The translations under genes and the position numbers were made by a program. The notes below the pieces were generated by a model. It was not told the DNA's origin. It searched no databases and saw nothing but the letters and a program-made list of their open reading frames with translations. Positions 24,661-36,230 of a DNA stretch of 64,000 nt are shown piece after piece (positions within the stretch are counted from its first letter, which is position 1; every line of letters begins with the position of its first letter). Source of the stretch: Acanthosepion lycidas. Its lineage: Eukaryota; Mollusca; Cephalopoda; Sepiida; Sepiidae. The stretch is from positions 56,491,292 to 56,555,291 of the forward strand of contig OZ010611.1 in NCBI GenBank assembly GCA_963932145.1, in the 5' to 3' direction.

Positions 24661-27600
24661 AATTATTTTTCATTCTAATTCATAGAAATGGAGTAGCGTG
24701 CAATGGCGTCGTCTCATACAACTGTGAGTTAGTAGAAAAATTTGTGGGCACAAAATGGGTGATCAGTGTCTTATACTCTTCTGTTTGTGCCTTGTCTTTA
24801 CTTTTTTCTTCTATATTTAACATTATGTAGAGGCAAGGCCCCCCTCTAAATCTGGAATGAAATTATTTTTCTTTCTAATTCATAGAAATGGAGTAGCATG
24901 CAATGGTGTCGTCTCATACAACTGTGAGTTAGTAGAAAAATTTGTGGGCACAAAATGGGTGATCAGTGACTTTTTCTCTTCTGTTTGTGCCTTGTCTTTA
25001 CCTTTGTCTTCTATATTTAACATTATGTAGAGGCAAGGCCACCCTCTAAATCTGGATTGAAATTATTTTTCATTCTAATTCATAGAAATGGAGTAGCGTG
25101 AAATGATGTCATCTCATAAAACTGTGAGTTAGTAGAAAAATTTGTGGGCACAAAATGGGTGATCAGTGTCTTATTCTCTTCTGTTTGTGCCTTGTCTTTA
25201 GCTTTTTCTTCTATATTTAACATTTTGTAGAGGCAAGGCCCCCCTCTAAATCTGGATTGAAATTATTTTTCATTCTAATTCATAGAAATGGAGTAGCGTG
25301 GAATGGTGTCGTCTCATACAAATGTGATTTAGTAGAAAAATTTGTGGGCACAAAATGGGTGATCAGTGACTTATTCTCTTCTGTTTGTGCATTGTCTTTA
25401 CCTTTTTCTTCTATATTTAACAATATGTAGAGGCAAGGCCACCCTCTAAATCTGGATTGAAATTATTTTTCATTCTAATTCATAGAAATGGAGTAGCGAG
25501 AAATGGTGTCGTCTCATACAAATGTGATTTAGTAGAAAAATTTGAGGGCACAAAATGGGTGAACAGTGTCTTATTCTCTTCTGTTTGTGCCTTGTCTTTA
25601 CCTTTTTCTTCTATATTTAACATTATGTAGAGGCAAGGCACCCCTCTAAATCTGGATTGAAATTATTTTTCATTCTAATTCATAGAAATGGAGTAGTGTG
25701 CAATGGTGTCGTCTCATACAACTGTAAGTTAGTAGAAAAATTTGTCGGCACAAAATGGGTGATCAGTGACTTATTCTCTTCTGGTTGAGCCTTGTCTATA
25801 CTTTTTTCTTCTATATTTAACATTATGTAGAGGCAAGGCCCCCCTCTAAATCTGGAATGAAATTATTTTTCATTCTAATTCATAGAAATAGAGTAGCATG
25901 CAATGGTGTCATCTCATACAACTGTGAGTTAGTAGAAAAATTTGTGGGCACAAAATGGGTGATCAGTGTCTTTTTCTCTTCTGTTTGTGCCTTGTCTTTA
26001 CCTTTTTCTTCTATATTTAACATTATGTAGAGGCAAGGCCCCCCTCTAAATCTGGATTGAAATTATTTTTCATTCTAATTCATAGAAATGGAGTAACGTG
26101 GAATGGTGTCGTCTCATACAAATGTGATTTAGTAGAAAAATTTGTGGGCACAAAATGTGTGATCAGTGACTTATTCTCTTCTGTTTGTGCCTTGTCTTTA
26201 GCTTTTTCTTCTATATTTAACATTATGTAGAGGCAAGGCCACCCTCTAAATCTGGATTGAAATTATTTTTCATTCTAATTCATAGAAATGGAGTAGCGTG
26301 AAATGATGTCATCTCATAAAACTGTGAGTTAGTAGAAAAATTTGTGGGCACAAAATGGGTGATCAGTGTCTTATTCTCTTCTGTGTGGGCCTTGTCTTTA
26401 GCTTTTTCTTCTATATTTAACATTATGTAGAGGCAAGGCCCCCCTCTAAATCTGGATTGAAATTATTTTTCATTCTAATTCATAGAAATGGAGTAGCGTG
26501 CAATGGTGTTGTCTCATACAACTGTGAGATAGTAGAAAAATTTGTGGGCACAAAATGGGTGATCAGTGACTTATTCTCTTCTGTTTGAGCTTTGTCTTTA
26601 GCTTTTTCTTCTATATTTAACATTATGTAGAGGCAAGGCCCCCCTCTAAATCTGGATTGAAATTATTTTTCATTCTAATTCATAGAAATGGAGTAGCGTG
26701 CAATGGTGTCGTCTCATACAACTGTGAGATAGTAGAAAAATTTGTGGGCACAAAATGGGTGATCAGTGACTTATTCTCTTCTGTTTGAGCTTTGTCTTTA
26801 GCTTTTTCTTCTATATTTAACATTATGTAGAGGCAAGGCCCCCCTCTAAATCTGGATTGAAATTATTTTTCATTCTAATTCATAGAAATGGAGTAGCGTG
26901 CAATGGTGTCGTCTCATACAACTATGAGTTAGTAGAAAAATTTGTGGGCACAAAATGGGTGATCAGTGACTTATTCTCTTCTGGTTGAGCCTTGTCTTTA
27001 GCTTTTTCTTCTATATTTAACATTATGTAGAGGCAAGGCCCCCCTCTAAATCTGGATTGAAATTATTTTTCATTCTAATTCATAGAAATGGAGTAGCGTG
27101 AAATGGTGTCGTCTCATACAAGTGTGAGTTAGTCGAAAAATTTGTGGGCACAAAATGGGTGATCAGTGTCTTGTTCTCTTCTGTTTGTGACTTGTCTTTA
27201 CCTTTTTCTTCTATATTTAACATTATGTACAGGCAAGGCCCCCCTCTAAATCTGGAATGAAATTATTTTTCATTCTAATTCATAGAAATGGAGTAGCATG
27301 CAATGGTGTGGTCTCATACAACTGTGAGTTAGTAGAAAAATTTGTGGGCACAAAATGGGTGATCAGTGTCTTATTCTCTTCTGTTTGTGCCTTGTCTTTA
27401 GCTTTTTCTTCTATATTTAACATTAAGTAGAGGCAAGGCCTCCCTCTAAATCTGGATTGAAATTATTTTTCATTCTAATTCATAGAAATGGAGTAGCGTG
27501 CAATGGTGTCGTCTCATAAAACTGTGAGTTAGTAGAAAAATTTGTGGGCACAAATTGGGTGATCAGTGTCTTATTCTCTTCTGTTTGTGCCTCGTTTAGC

Positions 27601-29891
27601 TTTTTCTTCTATATTTAACATTATGTAGAGGCAAGGTCCCCCTCTAAATCTGGATTGAAATTATTTTTCATTCTAATTCATAGAAATGGAGTAGCGTGCA
27701 ATGGTGTCGTCTCATACAACTGTGAGGTAGTAGAAAAACTTGTGGGCACAAAATGGGTGATCAGTGACTTATTCTCTTCTGTTTGTGCCTTGTCTTTAGC
27801 TTTTTCTTCTATATTTAACATTATGTAGAGGCAAGGCCCCCCTCTAAATCTGGATTGAAATTATTTTTCATTCTAATTCATAGAAATGGAGTAGCGTGCA
27901 ATGGTGTCGTCTCATACAACTGTGAGTTAGTAGAAAAATTTGTGGGCACAAAATAGGTGATCAGTGACTTATTCTCTTCTGTTTGTGCCTTGTCTTTACC
28001 TTTTTCTTCTATATTTAACATTATGTAGAGGCAAGGCCCCCCTCTAAATCTGGATTGAAATTATTTTTCATTCTAATTCATAGAAATGGAGTAGCGTGCA
28101 TTGGTGTCGTCTCATACAACTGTGAGTTAGTAGAAAAATTTGTGGGCACAAAATGGGTGATCAGTGAATTATTCTCTTCTGGTTGATTCTTGTCTTTAGC
28201 TTTTTCTTCTATATTTAACATTATGTAGAGGCAAGGCCCGCCTCTAAATCTGGATTGAAATTTTTTTTCATTCTAATTCATAGAAATGGAGTAGCGTGAA
28301 ATGGTGTCGTCTCATACAAGTGTGAGTTAGTAGAAAAATTTGTGGGCACAAAATTGGTGATCAGTGTCTTATTCTCTTCTGTTTGTGCCTTGTCTTTACC
28401 TTTTTCTTCTATATTTAACATTATTTAGAGGCAAGGCCCCCCTCTAAATCTGGAATGAATTTATTTTTCATTCTAATTCATAGAAATGGAGTAGCATGCA
28501 ATGGTGTGGTCTCATACAACTGTGAGTTAGTAGAAAAATTTGTGGGCACAAAATGGGTGATCAGTGTCTTATTCTCTTCTGTTTGTGCCTTGTCTTTACC
28601 TTTTTCTTCTATATTTAACATTATGTAGAGGCAAGGCCCCCCTCTAAATCTGGATTGAAATTATTTTTCATTCTAATTCATAGAAATGGAGTAGCGTGCA
28701 TTGGTGTCGTCTCATACAACTGTGAGTTAGTAGAAAAATTTGTGGGCACAAAATGGGTGATCATTGACTTCTTCTCTTCTGTTTGTGCCTTGTCTTTAGC
28801 TTTTTCTTCTATATTTAACATTATGTAGAGGCAAGGCCCCCCTCGAAATCTGGATTGAAATTATTTTTCATTCTAATTCATAGAAATGGAGTAGCGTGCA
28901 ATGGTGTCGTCTCATACAACTGCGTGTTAGTAGAAAAATTTGTTGGCACAAAATGTGTGATCAGTGACTTATTCTGTTCTGTTTGAGCCTTGTCTTTACC
29001 TTTTTCTTCTATATTTAACATTATGTAGAGGCAAGGCCCCTCTCGAAATCTGGATTGAAATTATTTTTCATTCTAATTCATAGAAATGGAGTAGCGTGCA
29101 ATGGTGTCGTCTCATACAACTGTGAGTTAGTAGATAAATTTGTGTGCACAAAATGGGTGATCAGTGTCTTATTCTCTTCTGTTTGTGCCTTGTCTTTAAC
29201 TTTTTCTTCTATATTTAACATTATGTAGAGGCAATGCCCCCCTCGAAATCTGGATTGAAATTATTTTTCTTTCTAATTCATAGAAATGGAGTAGCGTGCA
29301 ATGGTGTCGTCTCATACAACTGTGAGTTAGCAGAAAAATATCTGGGCACAAAATGGGCGATCAGTGCCTTATTCTCTTCTGTTTTTGCCTTGTCTTTACT
29401 TTTTCTTCTATATTTAACATTACGTAGAGGCAAGGCCCCCCTCTAAATCTGGATGGAAATTATTTTTCATTCTAATTTATAGAAATGGAGTAGCATGCAA
29501 TGGTGTCGTCTCATATAACTGTGAGTTAGTAGCAAAATTTGTGGGCACAAAATGGGTGATCACTGACTTATTCTCTTCTGTTTGTCCCTTGTCTTTAACC
29601 TTTTCTTCTATATTTAACATTATGTAGAGGCAGGCCCCCCTGTAAATCTGGATTGAAATTATTTTTCATTCTAATTCATAGAAATGGAGTAGCGTGCAAT
29701 GGTGTCGTCTCATACAACTGTGTGTTAGTAGAAAAATTTGTGGGCATAAAGTGGGTGATCAGTGTCTTATTCTCTTCTGTTTGTGCCTTGTCTTTAGCTT
29801 TTTCTTCTATATTTAACATTATGTAGAGGCAAGGACCCCTCTAAATCTGGATTGAAATTATTTTTCATTCTAATTCATAGAAATGGAGTAG

Positions 29892-29906
29892 CGTGCAATG
29901 GTGTCG
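29892..29906 (+). other. The two conserved CpG sites of the monomer (exemplar)
   Basis: The exemplar has CpG at 29892-29893 in AGCGTGC and at 29905-29906 in GTCGTCTC, and the consensus monomer contains no other CpG. From base composition about 6.6 would be expected, so observed/expected is about 0.3. Across the array the first site often reads AGCATGC (for example near 5328, 9712, 45070) or AGTGTGC (near 15094, 19293). The second often reads GTCATCTC (near 5748, 13511) or GTTGTCTC (near 1940, 26509). These are the two transitions expected from deamination of methylated C on either strand. Methylation itself is inferred. Confidence 0.75.
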
Positions 29907-29935
29907 TCTCATACAACTGTGAGTTAGTAGAAAAA

Positions 29936-29949
29936 TTTGTGGGCACAAA
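29936..29949 (+). promoter_or_regulatory. 14-bp perfect dyad TTTGTG-GG-CACAAA, present in most monomers (exemplar)
   Basis: The six-base arms are exact reverse complements around a two-base spacer. Several frequent monomer variants change only the spacer: TTTGTGAGCACAAA (near 955, 3175, 51310), TTGTGGTCACAA (near 1777, 4775, 47305) and TTTGTGGACACAAA (near 32138). Other, mostly less frequent, variants break an arm, such as TTTGTGGGCACGAA, TTTGTCGGCACAAA and TTTGTGGGAACAAA. A short dyad kept in a satellite unit is the kind of site a dimeric DNA-binding protein could use. No protein is known to me for it, so the function is inference; a small cruciform or chance symmetry is the alternative. Confidence 0.4.
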
Positions 29950-29954
29950 ATGGG

Positions 29955-29960
29955 TGATCA
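29955..29960 (+). other. TGATCA palindrome, once per monomer (exemplar)
   Basis: TGATCA recurs once in most units, with its centre 15 bp from the centre of the 14-bp dyad. It predicts a 200-bp ladder with an enzyme that cuts TGATCA or GATC. Units that lost it include those reading GGGATTTCAG (near 16560, 21358, 23160), GTGAGCAG (near 8377, 11169), GTGTTCAG (near 9974, 12767) and GTGAACAG (near 25560, 46333). The loss variants recur at HOR-equivalent positions, so they are inherited by block duplication. Confidence 0.7.
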
Positions 29961-29964
29961 GTGT

Positions 29965-30007
29965 CTTATTCTCTACTGTTTGTGCCTTGTCTTTACCTTT
30001 TTCTTCT
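29965..30007 (+). other. Pyrimidine-rich tract in the monomer (exemplar)
   Basis: About 43 bases in the second half of each unit are nearly all C and T on the + strand, with only six or seven purines. The array therefore has a strong strand asymmetry repeated every 200 bp, and its complement is purine-rich. It is followed by TATATTTA at 30007-30014, which resembles a TATA element, and then by an ATG that is normally followed at once by a TAG stop. I have no evidence that it is transcribed. Confidence 0.5.
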
Positions 30008-32225
30008 ATATTTAACATTATGTAGAGGCAAGGACCCCCTCTAAATCTGGATTGAAATTATTTTTCATTCTAATTCATAGAAAGAGCGTAGCGTGCAATG
30101 GTGTCGTCTCATACAACTGTGAGTTAGTAGAAAAATTTGTGGGCAGAAAATTGGTGATCAGTGACTTATTCTCTTATGTTTGTGCCTTGTCTTTAGCTTT
30201 TTCTTCTATATATAACATTATGTAGAGGCAAGGCCCCCTCTAAATCTGGATTGAAATTATTTTTCATTCTAATTCATAGAAATGGAGTAGCATGCAATGG
30301 TCTCGTCTCATACAACTGTGAGTTAGTATAAAATTTGTGGGCACAAAATGGGTGATCAGTGTCTTATTCTCTTCTGTTTGTGCCTTGTCTTTAACCTTTT
30401 CTTCTATATTTAACATTATGTAGAGGCGTGGCCCCCCTCTAAATCTGGATTGAAATTATTTTTCATTCTAATTCATAGAAATGGAGTAGCATGCAATGGT
30501 GTCGTCTCATACAACTGTGAATTAGTAGAAAAATTTGTGGGCACAAAATATTTGATCAGTGTCTTATTCTCTTCTGTTTGTGCCTTGTCTTTAGCTTTTT
30601 CTTCTATATTTAACATTATGTAGAGGCAAGGCCCCCCTCTAAATCTGGATTGAAATTATTTTTCATTCTAATTCATAGAAATGGAGTAGCGTGCAATGGT
30701 GTCGTCTCATACAACTGTGAGTTAGCAGAAAAATTTCTGGGCACAAAATGGGCGATCAGTGTCTTATTCTCTTCTGTTTTTGCCTTGTCTTTACTTTTTC
30801 TTCTATATTTAACATTACGTAGAGGCAATGCCCCCCTCTAAATCTGGATTGAAATTATTTTTCATTCTAATTCATAGAAATGGAGTAGCATGCAATGGTG
30901 TCGTCTCATACAACTGTGTGTTAGTAGAAAAATTTGTGGGCATAAAATGGGTGATCAGTGTCTTATTCTCTTCTGTTTGTGCCTTGTCTTTAGCTTTTTC
31001 TTCTATATTTAACATTATGTAGAGGCAAGGCCCCCCTCTAAATCTGGATGGAAATTATTTTTCATTCTAATTCATAGAAATGGAGTAGCATGCAATGGTG
31101 TCGTCTCATATAACTGTGAGTTAGTAGCAAAATTTGTGGGCACAAAATGGATGATCACTGACTTATTCTCTTCTGTTTGTGCCTTGTCTTTAGCTTTTTC
31201 TTCTATATTTAACATTATGTAGAGGCAAGGGCCCTCTCTAAATATGGATTGAAATTATTTTTCATTCAAATTCATAGAAATGGAGTAGCGTGCAATGGTG
31301 TCGTCTCATACAACTGTGAGTTAGTAGAAAAATTTGTGGGCACAAAATGTTTGATCAGAGACTTATTCTCTTCTGTTTGTGCCTTGTCTTTACCTTTTTC
31401 TTCTATATTTAACATTATGTAGAGGCAAGGCCCCCCTCTAAATCTGGATTGAAATTATTTTTCATTCTAATTCATAGAAAGAGCGTAGCGTGCAATGGTG
31501 TCGTCTCATACAACTGTGAGTTAGTAGACAAATTTGTGGGCACAAAATGGGTGATCAGTGTCTTATTCTCTTCTGTTTGTGCCTTGTCTTTACTTTCTCC
31601 TTCTATATTTAACATTATGTAGAGGCTAGGCCCCCCTCTAAATCTGGATTGAAATTATTTTTCATTCTAATTCATAGAAATGGAGTAGCGTGCAATGGTG
31701 TCGTCTTATGCATCTGTAAGTTAGTAGAAAAATTTGTTGGAACAAAATGGGTGATCAGTGACTTATTCTATTCTGTTTGAGCCTTGTCTTTAACTTTTTC
31801 TTCTATATTTAACATTATGTAGAGGCTAGGCCCCCCTCTAAATCTGGATTGAAATTATTCCTCATTCTAATTCATAGAAATGGAGTAACGTGCAATGGTT
31901 TCGTCTCATACAACTGTGAGTTACTAGAAAAATTTGTGGGCACAAAATGGGTGATCAGTGTCTTATTCTCTTCTGTTTGTGCCTTGTCTTTACCTTTTTC
32001 TTCTATATTTAACATTATGTAGAGGCAAGGCCCCCCTCTAAATCTGGATTGCAATTATTTCTCATTCTAATTCATAGAAATGGAGTAGCATGCAATGGTG
32101 TCGTCTCATACAACTGTGAGTTAGTAGAAAAATTTGTGGACACAAAATGGGTGATCAGTGACTTATTCTGTTCTGTTTGAGCCTTGTCTTTATCTTTTTC
32201 TTCTATATTTAACATTATGTAGAGG

Positions 32226-33024
32226 CAAGGCCCCCCTCTAAATCTGGATTGAAATTATTTTTCATTCTAATTCATAGAAATGGAGTAGCGTGCAATGGTG
32301 TCGTCTCATAGAACTGTGAGTTAGTAGATAAATTTGTGGGCACAAAATGGGTGATCAGTGTCTTATTCTCTTCTGTTTGTGCCTTGTCTTTACCTTTTTC
32401 TTCTATATTTAACATTATGTAGAGGCAAGGACCCCCTCAAAATCTGGATTGAAATTATTTTTCATTCTAATTCATAGAAATGGAGTAACGTGCAATGGTG
32501 TCGTCTCATACAACTGTGAGTTAGTAGATAAATTTGTGGGCACAAAATGGGTGATCAGTGTCTTATTCTCTTCTGTTTGTGCCTTGTCTTTACCTTTTTC
32601 TTCTATATTTAACATTATGTAGAGGTAAGGCCCCCCTCGAAATCTGGATTGAAATTATTTTTCTTTCTAATTCATAGAAATGGAGTAGCGTGCAATGGTG
32701 TCATATCATACAACTGTGAGTTAGCAGAAAAATTTGTGGGCACAAAATGGGCGATCAGTGTCTTATTCTCTTCTGTTTTTGCCTTGTCTTTATTTTTTCT
32801 TCTATATTTAACATTATGTAGAGGCAAGGGCCCCCTCTAAATCTGGATTGAAATTATTTTTCATTCAAATTCATAGAAATGGAGTAGCCTGCAATGGTGT
32901 CGTATCATACAACTGTGAGTTAGCAGAAAAATTTGTGGGCACAAAATGGGCGATCAGTGTCTTATTCTCTTCTGTTTGTGCCTTGTCTTTACCTTTTTCT
33001 TCTATATTTAACATTATGTAGAGG
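32226..33024 (+). repeat. HOR E, 799-bp period, copy 1 (4 monomers)
   Basis: First unit of a nested set of duplications. It is marked by CTCATAGAACTG at 32306, CCCCCTCAAAATCTGG at 32432, GTAAGGCCCCCCTCGAAA near 32625, TCATATCATAC near 32701 and CTTTATTTTTTCTTC (one base short, hence 799). It is repeated at +799. Confidence 0.88.
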
Positions 33025-33823
33025 TAAGGCCCCCCTCTAAATCTGGATTGAAATTATTTTTCATTCTAATTCATAGAAATGGAGTAGCGTGCAATGGTGT
33101 CGTCTCATAGAACTGTGAGTTAGTAGATAAATTTGTGGGCACAAAATGGGTGATCAGTGTCTTATTCTCTTCTGTTTGTGCCTTGTCTTTACCTTTTTCT
33201 TCTATATTTAACATTATGTAGAGGCAAGGACCCCCTCAAAATCTGGATTGAAATTATTTTTCATTCTAATTCATACAAATGGAGTAACGTGCAATGGTGT
33301 CGTCTCATACAACTGTGAGTTAGTAGATAAATTTGTGGGCACAAAATGGGTGATCAGTGTCTTATTCTCTTCTGTTTGTGCCTTGTCTTTACCTTTTTCT
33401 TCTATATTTAACATTATGTAGAGGTAAGGCCCCCCTCGAAATCTGGATTGAAATTATTTTTCTTTCTAATTCATAGAAATGGAGTAGCGTGCAATGGTGT
33501 CATATCATACAACTGTGAGTTAGCAGAAAAATTTGTGGGCACAAAATGGGCGATCAGTGTCTTATTCTCTTCTGTTTTTGCCTTGTCTTTATTTTTTCTT
33601 CTATATTTAACATTATGTAGAGGCAAGGGCCCCCTCTAAATCTGGATTGAAATTATTTTTCATTCAAATTCATAGAAATGGAGTAGCCTGCAATGGTGTC
33701 GTATCATACAACTGTGAGTTAGCAGAAAAATTTGTGGGCACAAAATGGGCGATCAGTGTCTTATTCTCTTCTGTTTGTGCCTTGTCTTTACCTTTTTCTT
33801 CTATATTTAACATTATGTAGAGG
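33025..33823 (+). repeat. HOR E, 799-bp period, copy 2
   Basis: The copy follows directly and matches at every marker, for example CCCCCTCAAAATCTGG at 33231. One difference seen is TCATACAAAT (33276 C) against TCATAGAAAT. The rest of this copy also forms the start of the larger 1598-bp repeat, so the two periods overlap. Confidence 0.87.
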
Positions 33824-34632
33824 TAAGGCCCCCCTCGAAATCTGGATTGAAATTATTTTTCTTTCTAATTCATAGAAATGGAGTAATGTGCAATGGTGTC
33901 GTCTCATACAACTGTGAGTTAGTAGATAAATTTGTGGGCACAAAATGGGTGATCAGTGTCTTATTCTCTTCTGTTTGTGCCTTGTCTTTACCTTTTTCTT
34001 CTATATTTAACATTATGTAGAGGTAAGGCCCCCCTCGAAATCTGGATTGAAATTATTTTTCTTTCTAATTCATAGAAATGGAGTCGCGTGCAATGGTGTC
34101 GTATCATACAACTGTGAGTTAGCAGAAAAATTTGTGGGCACAAAATGGGCGATCAGTGTCTTATTCTCTTCTGTTTTTACCTTATCTTTATTTTTTCTTC
34201 TATATTTAACATTATGTAGAGGCAAGGGCCCCCTCTAAATCTGGATTGAAATTACTTTTCATTCAAATTCATAGAAATGGAGTAGCGTGCAATGGTGTCG
34301 TCTCATACAACTGTGAGTTAGTAGAAAAATTTGTGGGCACAAAATGGGTGATCAGTGACTTATTCTGTTCTGTTTGAGCCTTGTCTTTACCTTTTTCTTC
34401 TATATTTAACATTATGCAGAGGCAATGCCGCCCTATAAATCTAGATTGAAATTATTTTTCATTCTAATTCATAGAAATGGAGTAGCGTGCAATGGTGTCG
34501 TCTCATACAACTGTGAGTTAGTAGAAAAATTTGTGGGCACCAAATGGGTGATCAGTGGATTAATCTCTTCTGTTTGTGCCTTGTCTTTACCTTTTTCTTC
34601 TATATTTAACATTATGCAGAGGCAAGGCCGCC
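33035..34632 (+). repeat. HOR E, 1598-bp period, copy 1 (8 monomers)
   Basis: This block includes the second 799-bp copy plus four further monomers, marked by GAGTAATGTGC near 33881, GAGTCGCGTGC near 34081, CTTTTTACCTTATC near 34178, ATTACTTTTCATTCAAATTC near 34252 and the CAATGCCGCCCTATAAATCT unit at 34424. Line-by-line comparison with the next 1598 bp gave two substitutions (33110 G versus 34708 C; 33276 C versus 34874 G). Confidence 0.9.
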
Positions 34633-36230
34633 CTTTAAATCTGGATTGAAATTATTTTTCATTCTAATTCATAGAAATGGAGTAGCGTGCAATGGTGTCG
34701 TCTCATACAACTGTGAGTTAGTAGATAAATTTGTGGGCACAAAATGGGTGATCAGTGTCTTATTCTCTTCTGTTTGTGCCTTGTCTTTACCTTTTTCTTC
34801 TATATTTAACATTATGTAGAGGCAAGGACCCCCTCAAAATCTGGATTGAAATTATTTTTCATTCTAATTCATAGAAATGGAGTAACGTGCAATGGTGTCG
34901 TCTCATACAACTGTGAGTTAGTAGATAAATTTGTGGGCACAAAATGGGTGATCAGTGTCTTATTCTCTTCTGTTTGTGCCTTGTCTTTACCTTTTTCTTC
35001 TATATTTAACATTATGTAGAGGTAAGGCCCCCCTCGAAATCTGGATTGAAATTATTTTTCTTTCTAATTCATAGAAATGGAGTAGCGTGCAATGGTGTCA
35101 TATCATACAACTGTGAGTTAGCAGAAAAATTTGTGGGCACAAAATGGGCGATCAGTGTCTTATTCTCTTCTGTTTTTGCCTTGTCTTTATTTTTTCTTCT
35201 ATATTTAACATTATGTAGAGGCAAGGGCCCCCTCTAAATCTGGATTGAAATTATTTTTCATTCAAATTCATAGAAATGGAGTAGCCTGCAATGGTGTCGT
35301 ATCATACAACTGTGAGTTAGCAGAAAAATTTGTGGGCACAAAATGGGCGATCAGTGTCTTATTCTCTTCTGTTTGTGCCTTGTCTTTACCTTTTTCTTCT
35401 ATATTTAACATTATGTAGAGGTAAGGCCCCCCTCGAAATCTGGATTGAAATTATTTTTCTTTCTAATTCATAGAAATGGAGTAATGTGCAATGGTGTCGT
35501 CTCATACAACTGTGAGTTAGTAGATAAATTTGTGGGCACAAAATGGGTGATCAGTGTCTTATTCTCTTCTGTTTGTGCCTTGTCTTTACCTTTTTCTTCT
35601 ATATTTAACATTATGTAGAGGTAAGGCCCCCCTCGAAATCTGGATTGAAATTATTTTTCTTTCTAATTCATAGAAATGGAGTCGCGTGCAATGGTGTCGT
35701 ATCATACAACTGTGAGTTAGCAGAAAAATTTGTGGGCACAAAATGGGCGATCAGTGTCTTATTCTCTTCTGTTTTTACCTTATCTTTATTTTTTCTTCTA
35801 TATTTAACATTATGTAGAGGCAAGGGCCCCCTCTAAATCTGGATTGAAATTACTTTTCATTCAAATTCATAGAAATGGAGTAGCGTGCAATGGTGTCGTC
35901 TCATACAACTGTGAGTTAGTAGAAAAATTTGTGGGCACAAAATGGGTGATCAGTGACTTATTCTGTTCTGTTTGAGCCTTGTCTTTACCTTTTTCTTCTA
36001 TATTTAACATTATGCAGAGGCAATGCCGCCCTATAAATCTAGATTGAAATTATTTTTCATTCTAATTCATAGAAATGGAGTAGCGTGCAATGGTGTCGTC
36101 TCATACAACTGTGAGTTAGTAGAAAAATTTGTGGGCACCAAATGGGTGATCAGTGGATTAATCTCTTCTGTTTGTGCCTTGTCTTTACCTTTTTCTTCTA
36201 TATTTAACATTATGCAGAGGCAAGGCCGCC
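34633..36230 (+). repeat. HOR E, 1598-bp period, copy 2
   Basis: Second copy at +1598. At the two positions where it differs from copy 1 it carries the array-wide base, so the changes probably arose in copy 1 after or around the duplication. Its right end (from about 35703) forms the start of the following 2198-bp repeat. Confidence 0.9.

Larger units (their letters stand above)
29850..30049 (+). repeat. Representative 200-bp satellite monomer
   Basis: This unit differs from my hand consensus at only two places: an A in the CTCTACTGTT stretch, and an A inside the C-run. Unit landmarks, counted from GATTGAAATT, are: an AT-rich segment at 1-30; CpG at 43-44 and 56-57; a perfect dyad at 87-100; the palindrome TGATCA at 106-111; a pyrimidine-rich tract at about 116-158; a TATA-like TATATTTA at 158-165; and a C-run at about 185-190. 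The consensus has 39 G and 34 C in 200 positions (36.5% GC). The unit start is arbitrary, because no flank is visible that would define a natural boundary. Confidence 0.93.
24661..32225 (+). repeat. Near-consensus block with little long-range order
   Basis: Most units here are close to the consensus, and adjacent units differ by scattered private changes. Only short or partial periods are visible: GTGAAATGATGTCATCTC at 25097 and 26297 (offset 1200); GTGGAATGGTGTC with AATGTGATTTAG near 25298 and 26098; two almost identical neighbours at about 26460-26860 (GAGATAGTAG, GAGCTTTGTC); and AAGTGTGAGTTAG with GGAATGA and GTGTGGTCTC near 27119 and 28317. The HOR variants of the left and right parts (CTAGC/CATCTAC, GATATTGAAAATTA, TATGTTGAGG) are largely absent. 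There is no gene. Confidence 0.78.
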
